DNA of 64,000 nucleotides from Caprimulgus europaeus (lineage: Eukaryota; Chordata; Aves; Caprimulgiformes; Caprimulgidae): the NCBI GenBank assembly GCA_907165065.1, contig OU015528.1, positions 34,494,515 to 34,558,514 of the forward strand. Reading direction: 5' to 3'. Positions 48,574 to 63,000 of the stretch are shown in pieces. The first letter of the stretch is position 1. Each line of letters begins with the position of its first letter. The notes beneath the pieces were generated by a model. The model saw only the letters and a list, made by a program, of their open reading frames with translations, had not been told where the DNA came from and ran no database searches. Both the position numbers and the translations under genes were made by a program.

Positions 48574-51059
48574 CTAAGTGCACCCCATGGGATTACAGGT
48601 GAGAGGCAGAGAATGAGACATATTTTCCCTTGTAAACTGCATGATTCCTGAAGTATTCTGTTAATTTGGGGACCTGCCTCATGATTTTTAGTGTTTAGGA
48701 CTGACATGATTCCTCCTGAGCACAAGAGAGGTGGATAGTTTTTGCTGAGGCAATAAGGGTTCCAGGAAAGCTAAGCTGTGGCTGAAACAGCTGTTGGCAC
48801 AGAGCCCTGGGCTGGATCCATGCCTGTTTTGTTGATGCAAGTTGCCAAAAGACATTAAAAAAAGTTCTAATGCTCTATTTTGCTAGAGTTTAATTAATAA
48901 CCCATAAAAAGTAATGCTATGAAGAGAGAAAAATCAGATCTGTTAGGTGACACAATAAACAAAACACTTAAAAACCCCTATGCATCTCCCACAGATGCTA
49001 TATTCTCTGTGCACTGGTCCTTTTCTTTTTCTTTTTATCTGAAAGCTTTCAGTAGCTTTCTGGACTGAAGTAAATCTTCACTGTTCTTTCTGGGCTCCAG
49101 AAAAGTCTTCTCCTTTCCTCTGCGTTGGTTGATGTTTGCTGCCAATGCCAGAAGGCTCTCCAGGCATCTCCCAAACGTGCTGGGGCAGCTTCTCTGCACT
49201 CAAGCTCCTTGCTTCTGTCCAGGATTTTTTGCACAGTCAGAACAGCATATACAATAGTCCTACCTCCCAGCTTACTGGTCATACCCTCTTTAATAGTATT
49301 TTTCTTGCAATGTAGTCCATTAATAACTGAAATATATCATACAATACATGGGAGAAATGGGTACAGCTGAGACTTTTTTTCATGATAAAAAGTTAAAATA
49401 TCACTTGAAAGAATTTCCTTTTTCCAAGATGAATATTTTGAATACAAAACTCAGAAACAGTCCCAAGTTAACACTTGCTACCTTTGTACATCTCTTCTAC
49501 TGTCTTTTCCTTTTTAGAACTCATACCTTAGTATATCCAATCAAGTATTTAATAAAAAGGAATACATATCAATGCCTACATCTTCAAGGTAACTATCATT
49601 AGTAAACCAAAAAATATATGTGTTTATGCTTTTTGAGAACAATTATTTTAATATAAATTATTATAGCAATTATTATGTAAATTATATGCAATTTACAATG
49701 ATTGCTATGACAATGAAAGGTAAGAGCACATTAACATCCTATTAATAATACACTGGATGAGAATGTATGTTAATCCTGAGATCTATGGAATTCTTTGCGT
49801 TAAAAAGGATAAAGAAAGAATTTCAAGCTACAACTTTTAGAAAAATATCTGAATTAATATTTTATTTGCTTTTTATTATTGTTGTCCATGTGATTTATAA
49901 TTCCACAATACATGGTAAATGGGAATACATACTATCTACTGCAGAATAATCTATATATTACATGCAGTGGTTGTCAATATTTGATGAGGCTAGCTGTGAA
50001 GTTCAAATCTTCAGCTGCTTCCAAACTTTTTCAAACTTTAAATTTATGCTTTTGTGAGGAAACTGACAATAGTGTTTCAAACTGAAAGACTATTCTTTCC
50101 CTTAGTGCTCAAAGACTTCAAATCCAGTGTTTTGAACTCCACTTTGCAAGCTAAAATTAAATGCAGTAAGTGGCTTGCAAGATTTTACATTTGTGATGGA
50201 CATATTTACAAGAGCTATATAAAATGTCTGTGGTTTTGCAGTAAAGAATTTGTGCCACAACTAGGGATGCAAAGTATCTACAATCATTGACAATCATTAG
50301 TCAATACTGGTCTTTATTATTATATTTAGACAATTCTAGTTTGCTTGCAAAAATAGGCTTTAAAAATAAAAGGAGATCCCTTCCAAGGTTCTGTTTAAAA
50401 AGCAGGTAAGAGAATAGGTCTTATAGATTCATTATTTTCAATGCAAAATGAAGATGACATTGTCTCCCCATTTCTAGTTTAAAAAACTTTTGTTTGTGGC
50501 CAGAATGATACTATAAACCTGATGTAGAATGAAATACCTTCTAAGCAACTGCATTTTGGGTGTCAGACTGTAGACACCACACAAAATAATAAATGTTGAA
50601 TCCTAACTACTATTGCACTACTCCTCCCCACACTAATCCCGAATATTGACTCTGGCTCTATTCTTCACCAATAATTTATTCAAGGACAGTAATAGGGACA
50701 TAATTGAGTCATTACTCATCTGACATAAACAAAACTGCTACTTATGTTAGTTCTCCAATCCATCAGCTGCACTATCATCACTACTTGATTTTTATTTTGC
50801 CCTACTTCTGTCAAATGTAGGTCTGGCTAACACCTGAGCATGTTACTTCATGAAGTACAAATGCTTTCTTACATCTGTTTTGCTGAACTGTGGCTTCAGC
50901 CTGCGCTTTTTTCACTAATGCTATTTATTCAAGGTTTACAGAACTGTAATAAAATGCAATGCAAAAATAAAAAAATGAATATTTTTATTAAAAAATCTGG
51001 AATGGAACATGAGAGGTTTTTCCAAGTTCTACTTGTTCTGTTATGTTGGACAGATGCCT
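48574..51059. other. AT-rich non-coding sequence, no gene seen
   Basis: No gene is recognised. Open frames of up to 84 codons on both strands have no domain content. A very AT-rich stretch lies at about 49600-49760. Confidence 0.6.
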
Positions 51060-51770
51060 GTCTAATATGAGCACTCAAAAATTGCCAGCAATGGGAAGTT
51101 CACAGGTTTGATTCCTTGGTGAATCAACCTTCTGAGTATAAAATCTTTCTAAAAAACTAACCTAAATCTCTCTTGTCACCAATTACTTCTCATCCTTTTC
51201 TCATAGATATGGAGAGAGACTACTCCTTAGTTTCCACAGCTTCTCAGAAATTTGATGAATGTCATTCTACAACCTCTCACTTTTCTCTTTCAGAATAAAT
51301 ATAAATATTATCTTCAAACTTCCCATAGAAATTGCACTTTTAAACCACTAATTGTTCTTGATCTGCCCTGAACCTCCTCTCAAATAAGCGCACATCTATT
51401 CTAAGAGTGGTGCTCAAAATTGGACACAAGATTTCAGCTGCAGTCCTACCAATGCTGAATGAAGGAGAAAGTGTACCTCCCGTATCATCTCTGTAAAATA
51501 TGCTTTTGTTTCTATGCCCCAGACTAACTTTTACCCTTTTTTCAATAGCACGATGTTGTTGATACTAATTTTCACAGAGCAACCACATACCTTTCTGCAG
51601 AACAGCTACTTCATTTATTTTGCAAAATCTTGCATTCACAGGGTTGATTTTTCCTTCTAGGCATGGAACTCGGCACCTGTCCTTACACTTGCCTTCCATA
51701 TCCTTTCTCCAGACCACTTACACCGTTAATCCTGCTGTCCATCAGCTCTCTGAGCAGTTATTAGAAAGTA
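51060..51770 (-). mobile_element. Very old CR1-like LINE relic
   Basis: On the plus strand, phrases follow the reverse complement of an old amniote CR1 over about 700 bp. They are 'aatgggaagttcacaggttt', 'ctaacctaaatctctcttgt', 'cttctcatccttttctcata', 'gtggtgctcaaaattggaca', 'gtacctcccgtatcatctct', 'gggttgatttttccttctag' and a final 'tgtccttacacttgccttcc'. The order matches the CR1 3' third (ORF2 C-terminus plus 3' end), but substitutions and indels are heavy and no frame survives. The likeness to the CR1 of turtles and crocodilians suggests an insertion older than modern birds. Boundaries are approximate. Confidence 0.65.
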
Positions 51771-54700
51771 TATGGTAGGTTAGCAAGCTATTGCACAGAA
51801 AGTAGGCCTACCCCCTCATTCCTCCAATGAACCATGCATTCTTCTTCCAAAAGCAAGGCATGTACTCATAAAGAAGCCTAATCAAGACTAATGCTAGTAG
51901 AAGACAAAGAGAGTGATTTCTCTTTTTTCCCATTAAAGACTGTATATCCATTGACATAGTAAATTGCAAATAGTCTTCTCTAAGCAGGTCCTTTTTACAA
52001 AAGAGTACTCACTTGTAGGGGAGGAAAAGGAGAAATTAGTAAATGTAGGAAGACTACCTTCAGGAGTCTATTATCCTTCAAATGGCACCAAAAAGAGAGG
52101 TTAGAAATCATGTGCAAGCAATTCCACCTCAGAATGACATGTAGCTCTCAGAGACTCTCTCTAAAAAAAATCTTGTCCTTTAACTCATTTCCAGACTACA
52201 GCAAGTCAGATGTGCAGATAGGAGTGCAGTGATTCTGGCAGGGCATTTTGTTTTCATTCTGTTCCCATTAACTGAAGAGGAGAAATCCTGGCCTGCTGGA
52301 AGCCAAGGGAGATTTGTAATAGATTTCAACGGAATCAAATAGCCCGAGCTCTGTTGCAGGCAGCCCTGTGCCCTGCTGACCCCACAAACTGCCCCTTCCC
52401 TTCCCCTTCTCTCCCCCTTCTGAACATTATAGAGAAAGACACAATCAGTCCCATGGCACAAGCTCAACAGAAGAGACTGTTCTGGGGATTTTTAATCTCC
52501 ATCACCTCAAGTGTAAGTCTCTAACACTTGATCTGATTAACTATATTTTTTAAATGACATCATACACTATTATGTGTTACTTATTTTGGTTGGTTACAGC
52601 AATGCTCAGACTGAAGCATAGAGGAAGCTCCTGCTTCAGACTGTCTAACTTTATAGTCTCAGGCTTGTGAAGATCTAAAATGTATTTCACTTCTGGGAGC
52701 AGAGAGTCACTGAGGTGACTGGGACTGTTGACAAGGTTCACCATTCAACACAGTTTTGTAAGTTTTTGCAGAACTGGAGCATGAACTGAAACAAAAGGAA
52801 AGGGTTACAATGTCTAAGAGTAAAGATTGGGTGAGTAAAGAATTTATAAGATTTGACAGGTAATATGTTAGGTACGTGCCCTAAACTACAATGATCTATT
52901 TTCAACTTTTAAGGACAACAGGTTGGTTTTCAACTTTGTGTCTCTTCCTCTGTGAATCAGCAGTACCATTTACTCACCTGAATACACAGAGGTGATATCT
53001 GTGTCCAACCAGAGGGGTTAGGGAAGGTTCTGGCTTTGTTTGTTGTCCTTTGTACCTCTCTCCACAGACTATAAAAAGCTGTCTCAGAATATATTTTTGG
53101 CATTACTGTGTCTATATGTACTCTGTGTATCTTTTGGTCATTCAGTGAGTACTGAAGATGACACCCACAATGGTCCTTTTTTGCAGTGGGGAAAAAAGAA
53201 ATGAGACATTTTGAGCTGAAAAAATTCCTCTAATGTGGCTTGCAAGCAATTCAAAGACTAAAATACATTTATAAAAAGAATGAAATATTCTGAATTCCTA
53301 CAGGTAATTTATGGACAACAGAAAAGACAAAATTCTCCAAATAAATATTAACACATAATTTGTGCTGTTTTAGTATAAGTTTGACACAGAAAATATATTA
53401 AAAAATGATGGCATTTTTTCAGTAGTAGTGACTGCTATACTCAAGTGTTTAGTGCTTCTTTTCCTCACATTTAATTGTGAGTTAAATGACTAAGAAAAAA
53501 TAAGGGTTAATGTTGATATTTCCTTTTGTTACATTAAAACATCCTTCTGTCATCATATTCCACCTTTGCAGGCTCAAGAAGAAAAGATGTAGGCAAAATT
53601 CAGATCTGTTTGGAAGATAAATGTATTTGAAGATTGTTTTCTTATAATTTACTTTACACAGCTTGATGGCTTCATGTCAAATTAGGCCTATGGAAGTCTC
53701 TAATACTGTGCAACATCTCACAAGTAATGAACTGTATCACAATTCCTAATGTGGTCCTGACTAATTCAAGATGTTGACTCCTTCCTGGCAATTTTGAAAT
53801 GTCTGTTTAGTAAAAGATTCATGGTGTGGTGATATTTATCCTCAGAGAAACGTGATATAAATTAATAGAATTTGTTGCACGTAGCTGTTATGGGTTAGAC
53901 ATCAGGGTATTTGCTTCAGCTTATGTGTGATTTAAGATCTAGTGTTAGTGGACTTGCTAGTTGGCAGGGTAGGGTGATGGTATTAAAAGAATAATGGATG
54001 ACATTTAGTACACATTTTAATTTTGTTAGTCCTATGTTCTGTCACAGCAAGCATAGAAAACTGCCTTTATGCTAATGTTGCCCTGTATCAACTAAAATTT
54101 AATTGCGGCATTATTCAAAATTGAATTCTGTCAATTAATTTGTCAAAGTAAAGAAAAATAATAGGCTTATTAATGTTTTTCAACACAGACTTCTTGTTAC
54201 TGATTATACAGTAAAATAACAGTTAGGTTACAATTAAAATTGAGTTTAACATAGATGATGTTTTGCTCAATACCACCATGAAAATAAGCAACCTATACCT
54301 ATCTTTCAACAAAGAAATACGTTTGCTTAAAGGCCATGTATTCAATAAAATTGCATATTCAGGTACACTATGTGTAATAAGAAATTACATTTACAGTCTA
54401 AGGGATCCCACCCAAAATCTAATTCCTTTCAAGCCTCCTTAAATCGGAATTTCATCTATACTGTGTTACAAGAGAGAATTCACAGTGATTTCTCTCTGTT
54501 CTTCACTAGATTTCCCTCCTGTTCGATTCACAGCTCTCTCAACACATTTTTTGCAGGATCCCCACCAAATTGCTGTGAGATTCGTACATTATTTTATTGC
54601 AGAACAGTATACCACTTACACTGCTCTTGGACTGTATTGTGTGCTTCCTAGAGCACGGACAAATTGCATACTTTCCAGAAGTACTTTGTTTCAGGTTTTA

Positions 54701-57700
54701 TTGCCTTTACAAGCCCATTCAGCAAAGTGCTAGACTTTATCGTCATGCAAGGCTGTTTTTTCCCTCCCCTCTGTGTTAAAGTCCTGCAAGCTCTCTAGTG
54801 AGACATGATGGAACAAATTGATAAATTAAGTTGTAAGTTCCCAAGACTGAATGCTTTGGAGGGTTTGAAAAAAAATACAGACTACATACTGACCTAATAA
54901 GGAAAATGTTTAAAAAACTCATTAAAATCAACTACCATTGTGTGGAACTGGAAAGTGGCAAATGTCTCGCTATCTTGAAACCATGTGGATGCCATCCAAG
55001 ACAGAGCAGATCACTGAACAATGCTCTGGAATCAGTTAAATTAGCTGAAATAAATAAAAAGGCTAATTATGCCCCACCTGCTGCAAAAAAAAAACACGGT
55101 ACAGGCGGAACAAAAAGCAGTTGGTACTTTTTCCTGCGTATTAGAATCAGATCATTTCCATACAGAAACTGATTAATGTGAGGATCTCTTTCTCTGAGAT
55201 TGTCAATATAGTTATTGGAAATTAACTGTGCATTTAAAATCTATTAACACATTAAGCATGTTAAGAAAAGTACACATTAAGTATATTAATAAAAGTTTAG
55301 GTAATCTAACCTACAGATTAGTAATCTAATCCATAACAGAATCTTTTGCCTTCCTATCAGTTGTTTTACACTAGAAATAATAATATTAGTGATAAAAAAA
55401 TCATGGCACAAAAGATAGGGTAACTTGGGAACAGGGATCAAAATACAGCTCTTAGCCATGTTTGAAGAGCAGCCAAGTTGTTGACATCTCTATTCTCTAT
55501 GAATGTAAAATAATTTTCTGTGTTCTGGCAGATAGGGTATGGTAGAAAAGAGACATAAGCATTCACACTTCAGTATATAATTGAACCCTTGAAATGAAAA
55601 AACTTATTGGAAAAAAATGTCTGATAAACAGCTTACGGGATCATAAGAGTCCGCATATGTTATTCGAAAACATCTGTCATTAACTTCTAATAAAGACAGG
55701 ATACTCAGCCGAATAGATCACTAAGCTGATCAAGCATGAACATTTCCATATGACTATATTCCATTGTATTTTTTGGTAATAGCCACATGCTGGTGCTCAA
55801 GAAATATAACAGAGTGACGGTGATAATAAGAGGTTTCAGTTGTACTTCTGGTATCTTATGCATATTCTTAAACCTAGAAGTAGTATTAGTCTGATTTAAA
55901 ATTTTAGGCTAAGTTAAGGCTCTCATTTCCTCATTTGGATGTTCATATCAAGAGAGAACAGTAACTGGCTTCAGGTAAATGCATATGCCAAATGTAATAG
56001 AATGAATAAATTATCCTAGTGCTTCTATTTGCTGGACAACCCAAGAACTGTAGGACAATCTCCTGATACTGGGGCCGTTTTTCCTATTTATGGTGGGCAG
56101 CCTGAAACACAGACTGAATTGTACTCGTGTCATTTTCATAAGACATAATTTTGTGATATTGTAATGAGTACTACTGGAACAGAGAATAAAAAACTGAATT
56201 CAGAAGTCCCTTGTAATTATTTTTCATTAGTTGTATTTCTAAGTAAAATCATTAAAACAGTTCATCATTAGGAAATGGGCACTCTTTTGCTGAAACAGAA
56301 TATTGTAATAATAAAAGGCATATCAATTGTTTTAGAAGTTAACAACCAATTTGCCAGATGTCTGCAATGATAACACTTCATGAGCAGGGAATTCATCTCA
56401 GTGGTGTAATACCAATATTAGTATTAATATCAGGTTTAGAATGATGGGTAATTTTTATCTATTAGTCAAAAAGAAGCTGTGTGTTTTCTGAATTATTATT
56501 ATCAGGCACAACTTTACTTCCAAATTACACTGTTTGATTTAAAACCATAAATAGTTTTTGAGGTACGTAATTGAGTAGATATTTAGTTTGATTTATAGGA
56601 GGCTCATATACTGTTAAAACTTAAAGGTTTAATTACAATGTTATTAGTACTTCCATACAAATTTCCAGAAACACAAAGAGGCATAGTAGAAACAGATTGC
56701 CACAGCAACATATCCAGAGAGAGTTTAGGGATATAATCTCCAAAACACACAACTGAATCTAAAAAAAGAGAAATTAAATGTTTCCCATAGCATCCCCCAA
56801 ACAGCCTGCTTCCTAGATTGTAATGAATGTATTATATAGAGAGAAACAGAGATATGGACAATGGTTATAATAAAGAGAGTTGTTATTCAACATATATTGA
56901 AATGTTGCACAAATAACTGGAAGCGTTCTGGAAACAAGGCAAGAGAGGCAACACAAGTGAAGAATAAAGCAAAGTCATGGTGACATGGCAGAGTGGTGCA
57001 GGTAGGATGATGGGATAGCCCAGGCCAAAGCAGTTTGGATGTTTTGCATTCCAGAAGTCTGGAAATTTATATCTTAAAGCATGTCTTAAAAAGTCTCAGA
57101 GGAAGAATATTTAGTTCATTAGAAAGCAGATAGAAAGGGAATGGAAACAAAAAAGTCTAATATCACTCCAGAGTGATCCCTTTTTATGGAAGTAGTACTG
57201 GGATGCATCATTTATTTCATTTAGTCTTCTTCAGTGGAAAAAAAAAAAAAACCACAGAGAAAATAAAGACTTTTGAAAGGTAATGTCCTGGGTGCATGGA
57301 AACAATTAGGAACCCCTTAAACAGAAAAGTTAGCTATAACCTTCCTCTTCTCATTACAGGGTCCCATACATTAGTCTATGAGAGAGTGATTTAGCTCCAA
57401 AGCATGCTTTCCAAGATTCCTCTTCATATTGGGACCAGTTTTCTCAGTGTCAAGTTCTCATTGGCTCTCTGACTGTAGCTATATTCAATCTTTGATATCA
57501 GTATGGGACAAAAAATGCCAGTAAAACAAGGAAAATGCAATTATGCACCTTATATTTTGTACCATGTGTGTCTGAGGATAGCCAGAAAAAGTGAAATGAA
57601 ATTGAAAATCCCTACTCTGTTGGATGGATGACAGGATACAAATGGGAATTGGTACTTCCTTTGTAAAAAGTTGACAAAGCAATGTGCCAAAGCAGATCAC

Positions 57701-59080
57701 ATGCCATAGGTGGTGTTGGTCTTCTTCCATTTAATGTGAGATAGGATATACTTAGTTGGTTCACCCCTGAAGCAACACGGCCTGTGTTGCATTATAAATA
57801 AGCCATATTACCCAGAAATAACTACAAAACAGTGCTTGGAATCTTTCCACCAGAGGAATTAGACTGCATAACAAGGAGAATGTTTGGAAGCATACCTGTA
57901 GAATTATGCTGGTCATAAATGCTGCTAGATGTTAGTTAAAATTTCTGCAACAGACTGTAGAAAATAGTAGTATGTCATCATCACTAGCCATAGGTTGTAA
58001 CCCAGGAAAAATATAAATTCATAACAGTTCTCTCAATGATTTTAATCCTTCCCCTTGTTTTCTTCTTCACATTCCTCATTCTCCCTTTCTATGCAGTATT
58101 TAGCACAGAGCTAGAGACCTGAACCTCTCTGCTCTTCTAGACTGAAGAAGCCTGAAGCTTTTCTTCCCCTCAAGAGGATCATGAAGGCCTAAAGGATTTC
58201 TGTGGATTCCTGCTTATTGCACAGGCCACTGCCTTTTCCCTCAAGGTAGCCTAGAGGGAACCTGCATGCACCTTGACATCCTGCAAATAAAAGAGTGTTC
58301 ACACTCTTCAGCTATTGTTGGAAATCAATTTAGCAGGCACAGTGGGGCAGAGAAACAAGAGCACTTGAGGGGGAAAAAAAGGAAAAAAACAGCCCACCAG
58401 AAATAAAAATGGGTCCTGTACTCAGAGAGAGAGAAAGAAAAGCTTTGCCTATGACATGCTTCTGTCTTTAATTCTTTGCTTGGTTTTTGTTTTGTTTTGA
58501 TTTGGTTTTCTTTCTCTCCCATGTCTAATAGATTTAGCCTGTTAGTTGCAGATTAAATTTGCTGTATGTTTCTTGCCCTACCAAGGTGCCACTGTTGTTA
58601 TAATGGCCCATAGGTGAATAAGCTTCATTCCAATTTATTTGCTGGATGCAGCATCCTCTAAGAAAACAATTCCGAGGTTGCATGCACTTTGTAAAGCCAG
58701 TGGATTGACTTCAGATGACAGCTGCTGGGTGAACTGATTGCCTACAAGTGAGATGAGCAAAAGGATCTAGGTCCCTGCCCTTGGCTCCTTTCTAAATATT
58801 TCTCTGCTGGTATTGCAGAGTTAGAAGCAACAGGTCAGCTAATTGAGAAAGTCTAAATAACAACATGTCACTTAGGAAAAAGCACGTGCTCTTGATTCAC
58901 AGAGGGTAACACTCAAACTAAATCTCCAATAAGGAGCACAGTTCTGAAGATCAGCAGGGAAAAGAGATGAAAGTCTTATATTAAAAGAGACAGAGCTTGG
59001 TTTTGCAGGCTTTACTTTTGTTAGGAGACATTTGCACAGTAATGCACTTGACACTGCATTTGACACACAACCTGATTCAT
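51771..59080. other. AT-rich non-coding sequence, no gene seen
   Basis: No gene is recognised in about 7.3 kb. A 25-bp unit is tandemly repeated at 55247-55271 and 55272-55296. An A run lies at about 57238-57252. The part at about 56240-56640 is AT-rich, complex and free of repeats I know, so it could be a conserved non-coding element, but composition is the only ground. Confidence 0.6.
55247..55296. repeat. 25-bp tandem duplication
   Basis: Two adjacent 25-bp units beginning acacattaag differ at three positions. They are followed by a looser pair of gtaatctaa-type units up to about 55330. Simple local slippage is the likely origin. Confidence 0.85.
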
Positions 59081-60025
59081 TTTCATGGAATAATGCAGAG
59101 GATGAGGCTGGATGGGAGCTGTGGAGGTATCTGGTCCAACCCCTTTGCTTAAAGGTCTATCGTTTAGAGCAGGCTGCTCAGGATGGTGTCTGGTCACTGT
59201 CTGAATATCTCCAAGGATGGAGACTTCACAATGTCTCTGAGAAACTTGTGCCAGTGTTCAACCACCATATGAGTGAAAGAGTTTCTTATGTTTAAATGGA
59301 ATTTCCTGTATTTCAGTTTGTGCCCACTGCCTCTTGTCCTGTCACTAGGTACCACTGTAAGGAGTCTTTATTTGTATTCACCAAGAATCTATACACATTG
59401 ATAAGGTACCCCTGAGCTTTTTCTTCTCCAGGCTAAACAGTGCCAGCTCTCTCAACCTTTTCTCATAGGAGAGATGCTTCTGTCCCTTAATCATCTTCGT
59501 GGCCCTTAACTGGACTCTCTCCAGTAGCTCCACGTCTCTCATGTACTGGGGAGCCCAGGGCTGGACCCAGCACTCCAAATGCATCTCACCAGGGCTGACG
59601 AGACTAGAAGAATTACCTCCCTCAACTTGCTGATAACAGTTCCTCCTAAGGGAGTCCAGGAGGTTGTTGGCATTCATTGCCGCTAGTGCATGCTGCTAGC
59701 TCATGGTCACCTTGGGGTCCATCGGGAGTCCCAGGGATTTTTGTCCAAAGTTGTTTTCAAGCCTTCCTGCCTCCAACCTGTTCTGATACCTGGGGTAATT
59801 CTTGTCCAGGTGCAGGGCTTCGCACTTCTACTCGATGAACTTCATGAGGTTCCTGTTAGCCCAATTCTCTAGACTGTTAAGGCCCCCCTGGGTGGTAACA
59901 TGACTCTCTGGCATATCAGCTACTACTCCCAGTTTTGTATCTCCTGAAAACTTGCTTTGTTCCATCATCCAGGTGATTACTGAAGATGCTGAAAGGAATT
60001 TGCCCTGTATTGAGTCCTGGACTAC
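59081..60025 (-). mobile_element. CR1 LINE fragment with ORF2 C-terminus
   Basis: About 945 bp of CR1 in minus orientation. The 3' end lies at about 59081 and the 5' truncation at about 60025, after 'ccctgtattgagtcctgg'. The minus-strand frame at 59378-59677 reads [15 protein letters not shown], then H-L-S-Y-E-K-R-L-R-E-L-A-L-F-S-L-E-K-K-K-L-R-G. These are the well-known last conserved blocks of CR1 ORF2. Upstream, plus-strand phrases such as 'ccaggtgcagggcttcgcac' and 'gatgaacttcatgaggttcc' continue the match towards the polymerase core. The core itself is absent, and the frame is broken in several places. The terminal 8-mer repeat is eroded. Confidence 0.93.
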
Positions 60026-63000
60026 ATTTTATTTGAAGGAAATCAATGTAAAAGCTGTAGAATCTTCAGTTAAGCTGGCTTATATATAGAGATCCATATC
60101 ACAAAATAGTGTAAGATTATACAAAATAATGATTTTCTTGTTCAATATAAAAATTTCCATGTTCAATACCCAGCCTTTTACTGGAATGAAACAGTTCTAT
60201 TCAGCAGAATGTCTGAACTTTTTAGGAACAGTGTAGAGGAGGAGGATGGGAAAACAATAGCAATATGAGGTTTTATAGCCACATAGTTATTTTAAATAAG
60301 ATTTTATCTGTAGATTTTGTGAAATTTTAATGTTAGTTCGAAGTAAGAGCTACAGATAAAGAAACAAAGAACTTTTAAGCACTAAGTCAAGATGATGGGC
60401 TGAATAAGTCTTTTAAAAAAAAAAATTGCAGAATTTTTTTTTTTTTTTTTTTTTAGTAAGGAAGGAAAAGAGATGTTAAAACCCTCAAAATTTGTTGTGA
60501 AATTAAATTTTCATTCTCTGGTCAGGTATATACCAAGAAAATAAATTGTAAAAAAGCTTCCTGATTACAAATTACCAATATGTAATTGTGTACATTGGTT
60601 TACTCAAAAAGAGATCTCTTTATGTAGGCTAGCAATAAAGTACATATATTTAGAGGGAAAAGTAGTGATGCAAACAAAACCGTCTTTATCTGAAGAGTCA
60701 CAGTCTATTGAAAGGGTCATTTCAACTTCAGGTTACTCCTGTTTCATGACAATCACCATCTCCTTAATCAAAATTGAACACTGCAGTAAGTCAAGTTTCA
60801 TTTTTATTACTCCATGTAAATATATTTAAAAAATACCATTATACACATTTGTATGACAGAACCACCCATACAAACCCTGTTTTGTTTCTACTCTGAAGAC
60901 AAGCCATCATTAAGTCACAATTTGTCTTAATATTTTTCTATATTTAGTGCCAATCTTCACAAGATACTTGAAATGACTTGTAGAAGCTAATGCTCATCAG
61001 TTTCCACAGGCAATCATTTTAACATAAATCAGTAGGCTACAAGAAAGTGTCAGAATCAATGGGGTGATTCGTGTGGCACTATTTTAAAACTGCTGATCAA
61101 TGAAGATTGTTATATCTAAGCCACGTAGATGTGATATTCTGTATATGCCAAGTACATATTGGATGTCTGGCAAGACCAAATATTTATATTACTACATCCA
61201 ATTATGCTATTACAGAATCAGCCAGAAATCAGTAGTCAGATGTATGATTTCATCTTGGGACTACTTTTGCCTGATACATTTCAAAACTAGGGACTGGATT
61301 AATTTAATACAATCTGATATGATTTTCAGAAAATTTGTTAAACTGTTGGATATGGCCTTTTTTTACTTAGCCATGCAACAGTCACAATGCATCCAATAGC
61401 AGAGTAGTTTCTCTCTCATTGCATTGTCAATAGACATTCTCAGGGGTTTAGCAAACTACCTTTAAGCTTATCTGGTCTGATTCTTACGCACCTTAATGGT
61501 AGAACTGTACAATCTTTCCAAATGCATAAGCTTTTAGGCCCAGTTTTGCAACCATTTTATGGTGCCTATTATGCACAAGTGTAGGAGTAAAACTTCTCAT
61601 TTTAGTAAACATTTACAGCATTGAGTTTGTAGCTTTCTCCATAAGAAATATTGATTTAATTCAGCTGTATGTTTGTCAAAAGCACAATATAATAAATATA
61701 TTTGCAGAGATAAGAGTCAATATTCTCCTCCTAGTGGCATCTATTCCATCCATGTGAAGAAATAGAGTGTAACATTTCACAGCTGAAAGAGAAGCAATAC
61801 CACCTAATAGAAAATAAGCAACTTAATGTTCTATGCAGTGTAATTTTCATTGCTAAGGGTGAAACGTCACATGGTCTAAGAGAATGTGGAGGGGAAAGTG
61901 AATAATGTCAAAACGAATGGGATTTAGATCCCATTTAGATTTGCCTTTAAAGACAGATGTGTCTATCTGAATAACTAAATTCATAATAAAATATTCAAAT
62001 CAAAGTCACTCTATGGGCATTATGGACATTTTTTTTTTTTCCCCTGAGGAAATTTCAGGCATTTTGTTTAAAAATTTTCTGAAGACTCAGCATCACTGCT
62101 CACCTTGGATGGAAGAGAAAGCAGGGATGATGGTCAGGCTCTAAAACCTGTAATAACTGGAAATAGCTAGATGTGAACACGTCTATAAAAATGTTTTATG
62201 AGACATATTCAGGACATTTCTTTGTCTCCTATTTTTTGGGATAGGTGGTTCCTGAGAGCAATGACCACAGTAGTACTGACTACTGATCAACGTAGATTTT
62301 TTAAAAAAATGGGAACTATTCATCAGTTCCTAAAGAATATTCAGGATCAATGACTTTTATTGTGTGGATAGCTGTCTTTTAGGATTTGTCTCAGAGATAT
62401 GGATTTGTTTCATACTGATTCCCACATAACCTTTTGATGCTAAAAGCTTTTGGCTACTGCTTACCTAAGGGAAGGTAATAAATTAGGGGAGGATGTGTCA
62501 CTCCAGGTATACTGTTTTAGCAGAAGATAATTTTTTATCCCAAACACAAAAAAAATGTTAAAAGTAGAGAGAGGATGAATACGCGTGACTCTCCCAGACA
62601 CTCAGTAGCCTTGAAAATCAACTTGCATAAAGTTAACTGAGGTACCTTAGAAGAGATGCCCATAATTTAAAGTCCCAAATGTTTACCTATAATTTTTCAC
62701 AGTTCAGCACCTCCAGTTGTGAAAACAAGCTGTGCATAAATAAATCATCTGGCTATGACTCTAGGGAAAGGAGTAGAGAACGGCAAGTAGGCTTGCAAGG
62801 CCAGCATTCACTAGTGATGAAGCTAGCCCCTCTTTGTTTAAAAAACCTCCGCTTTGTTCAAACTCAGTGATGGCAATTATATAGTAATTTACAGTGCAGA
62901 GTGAAGAGTTATAATTGTATTATTGCTGTTTCCTCAATATCCTTCCTAAGTAATAATTTTGGCAATTGTGTGGGAAAATGGGTTTTTTTTTGCAGACTTG

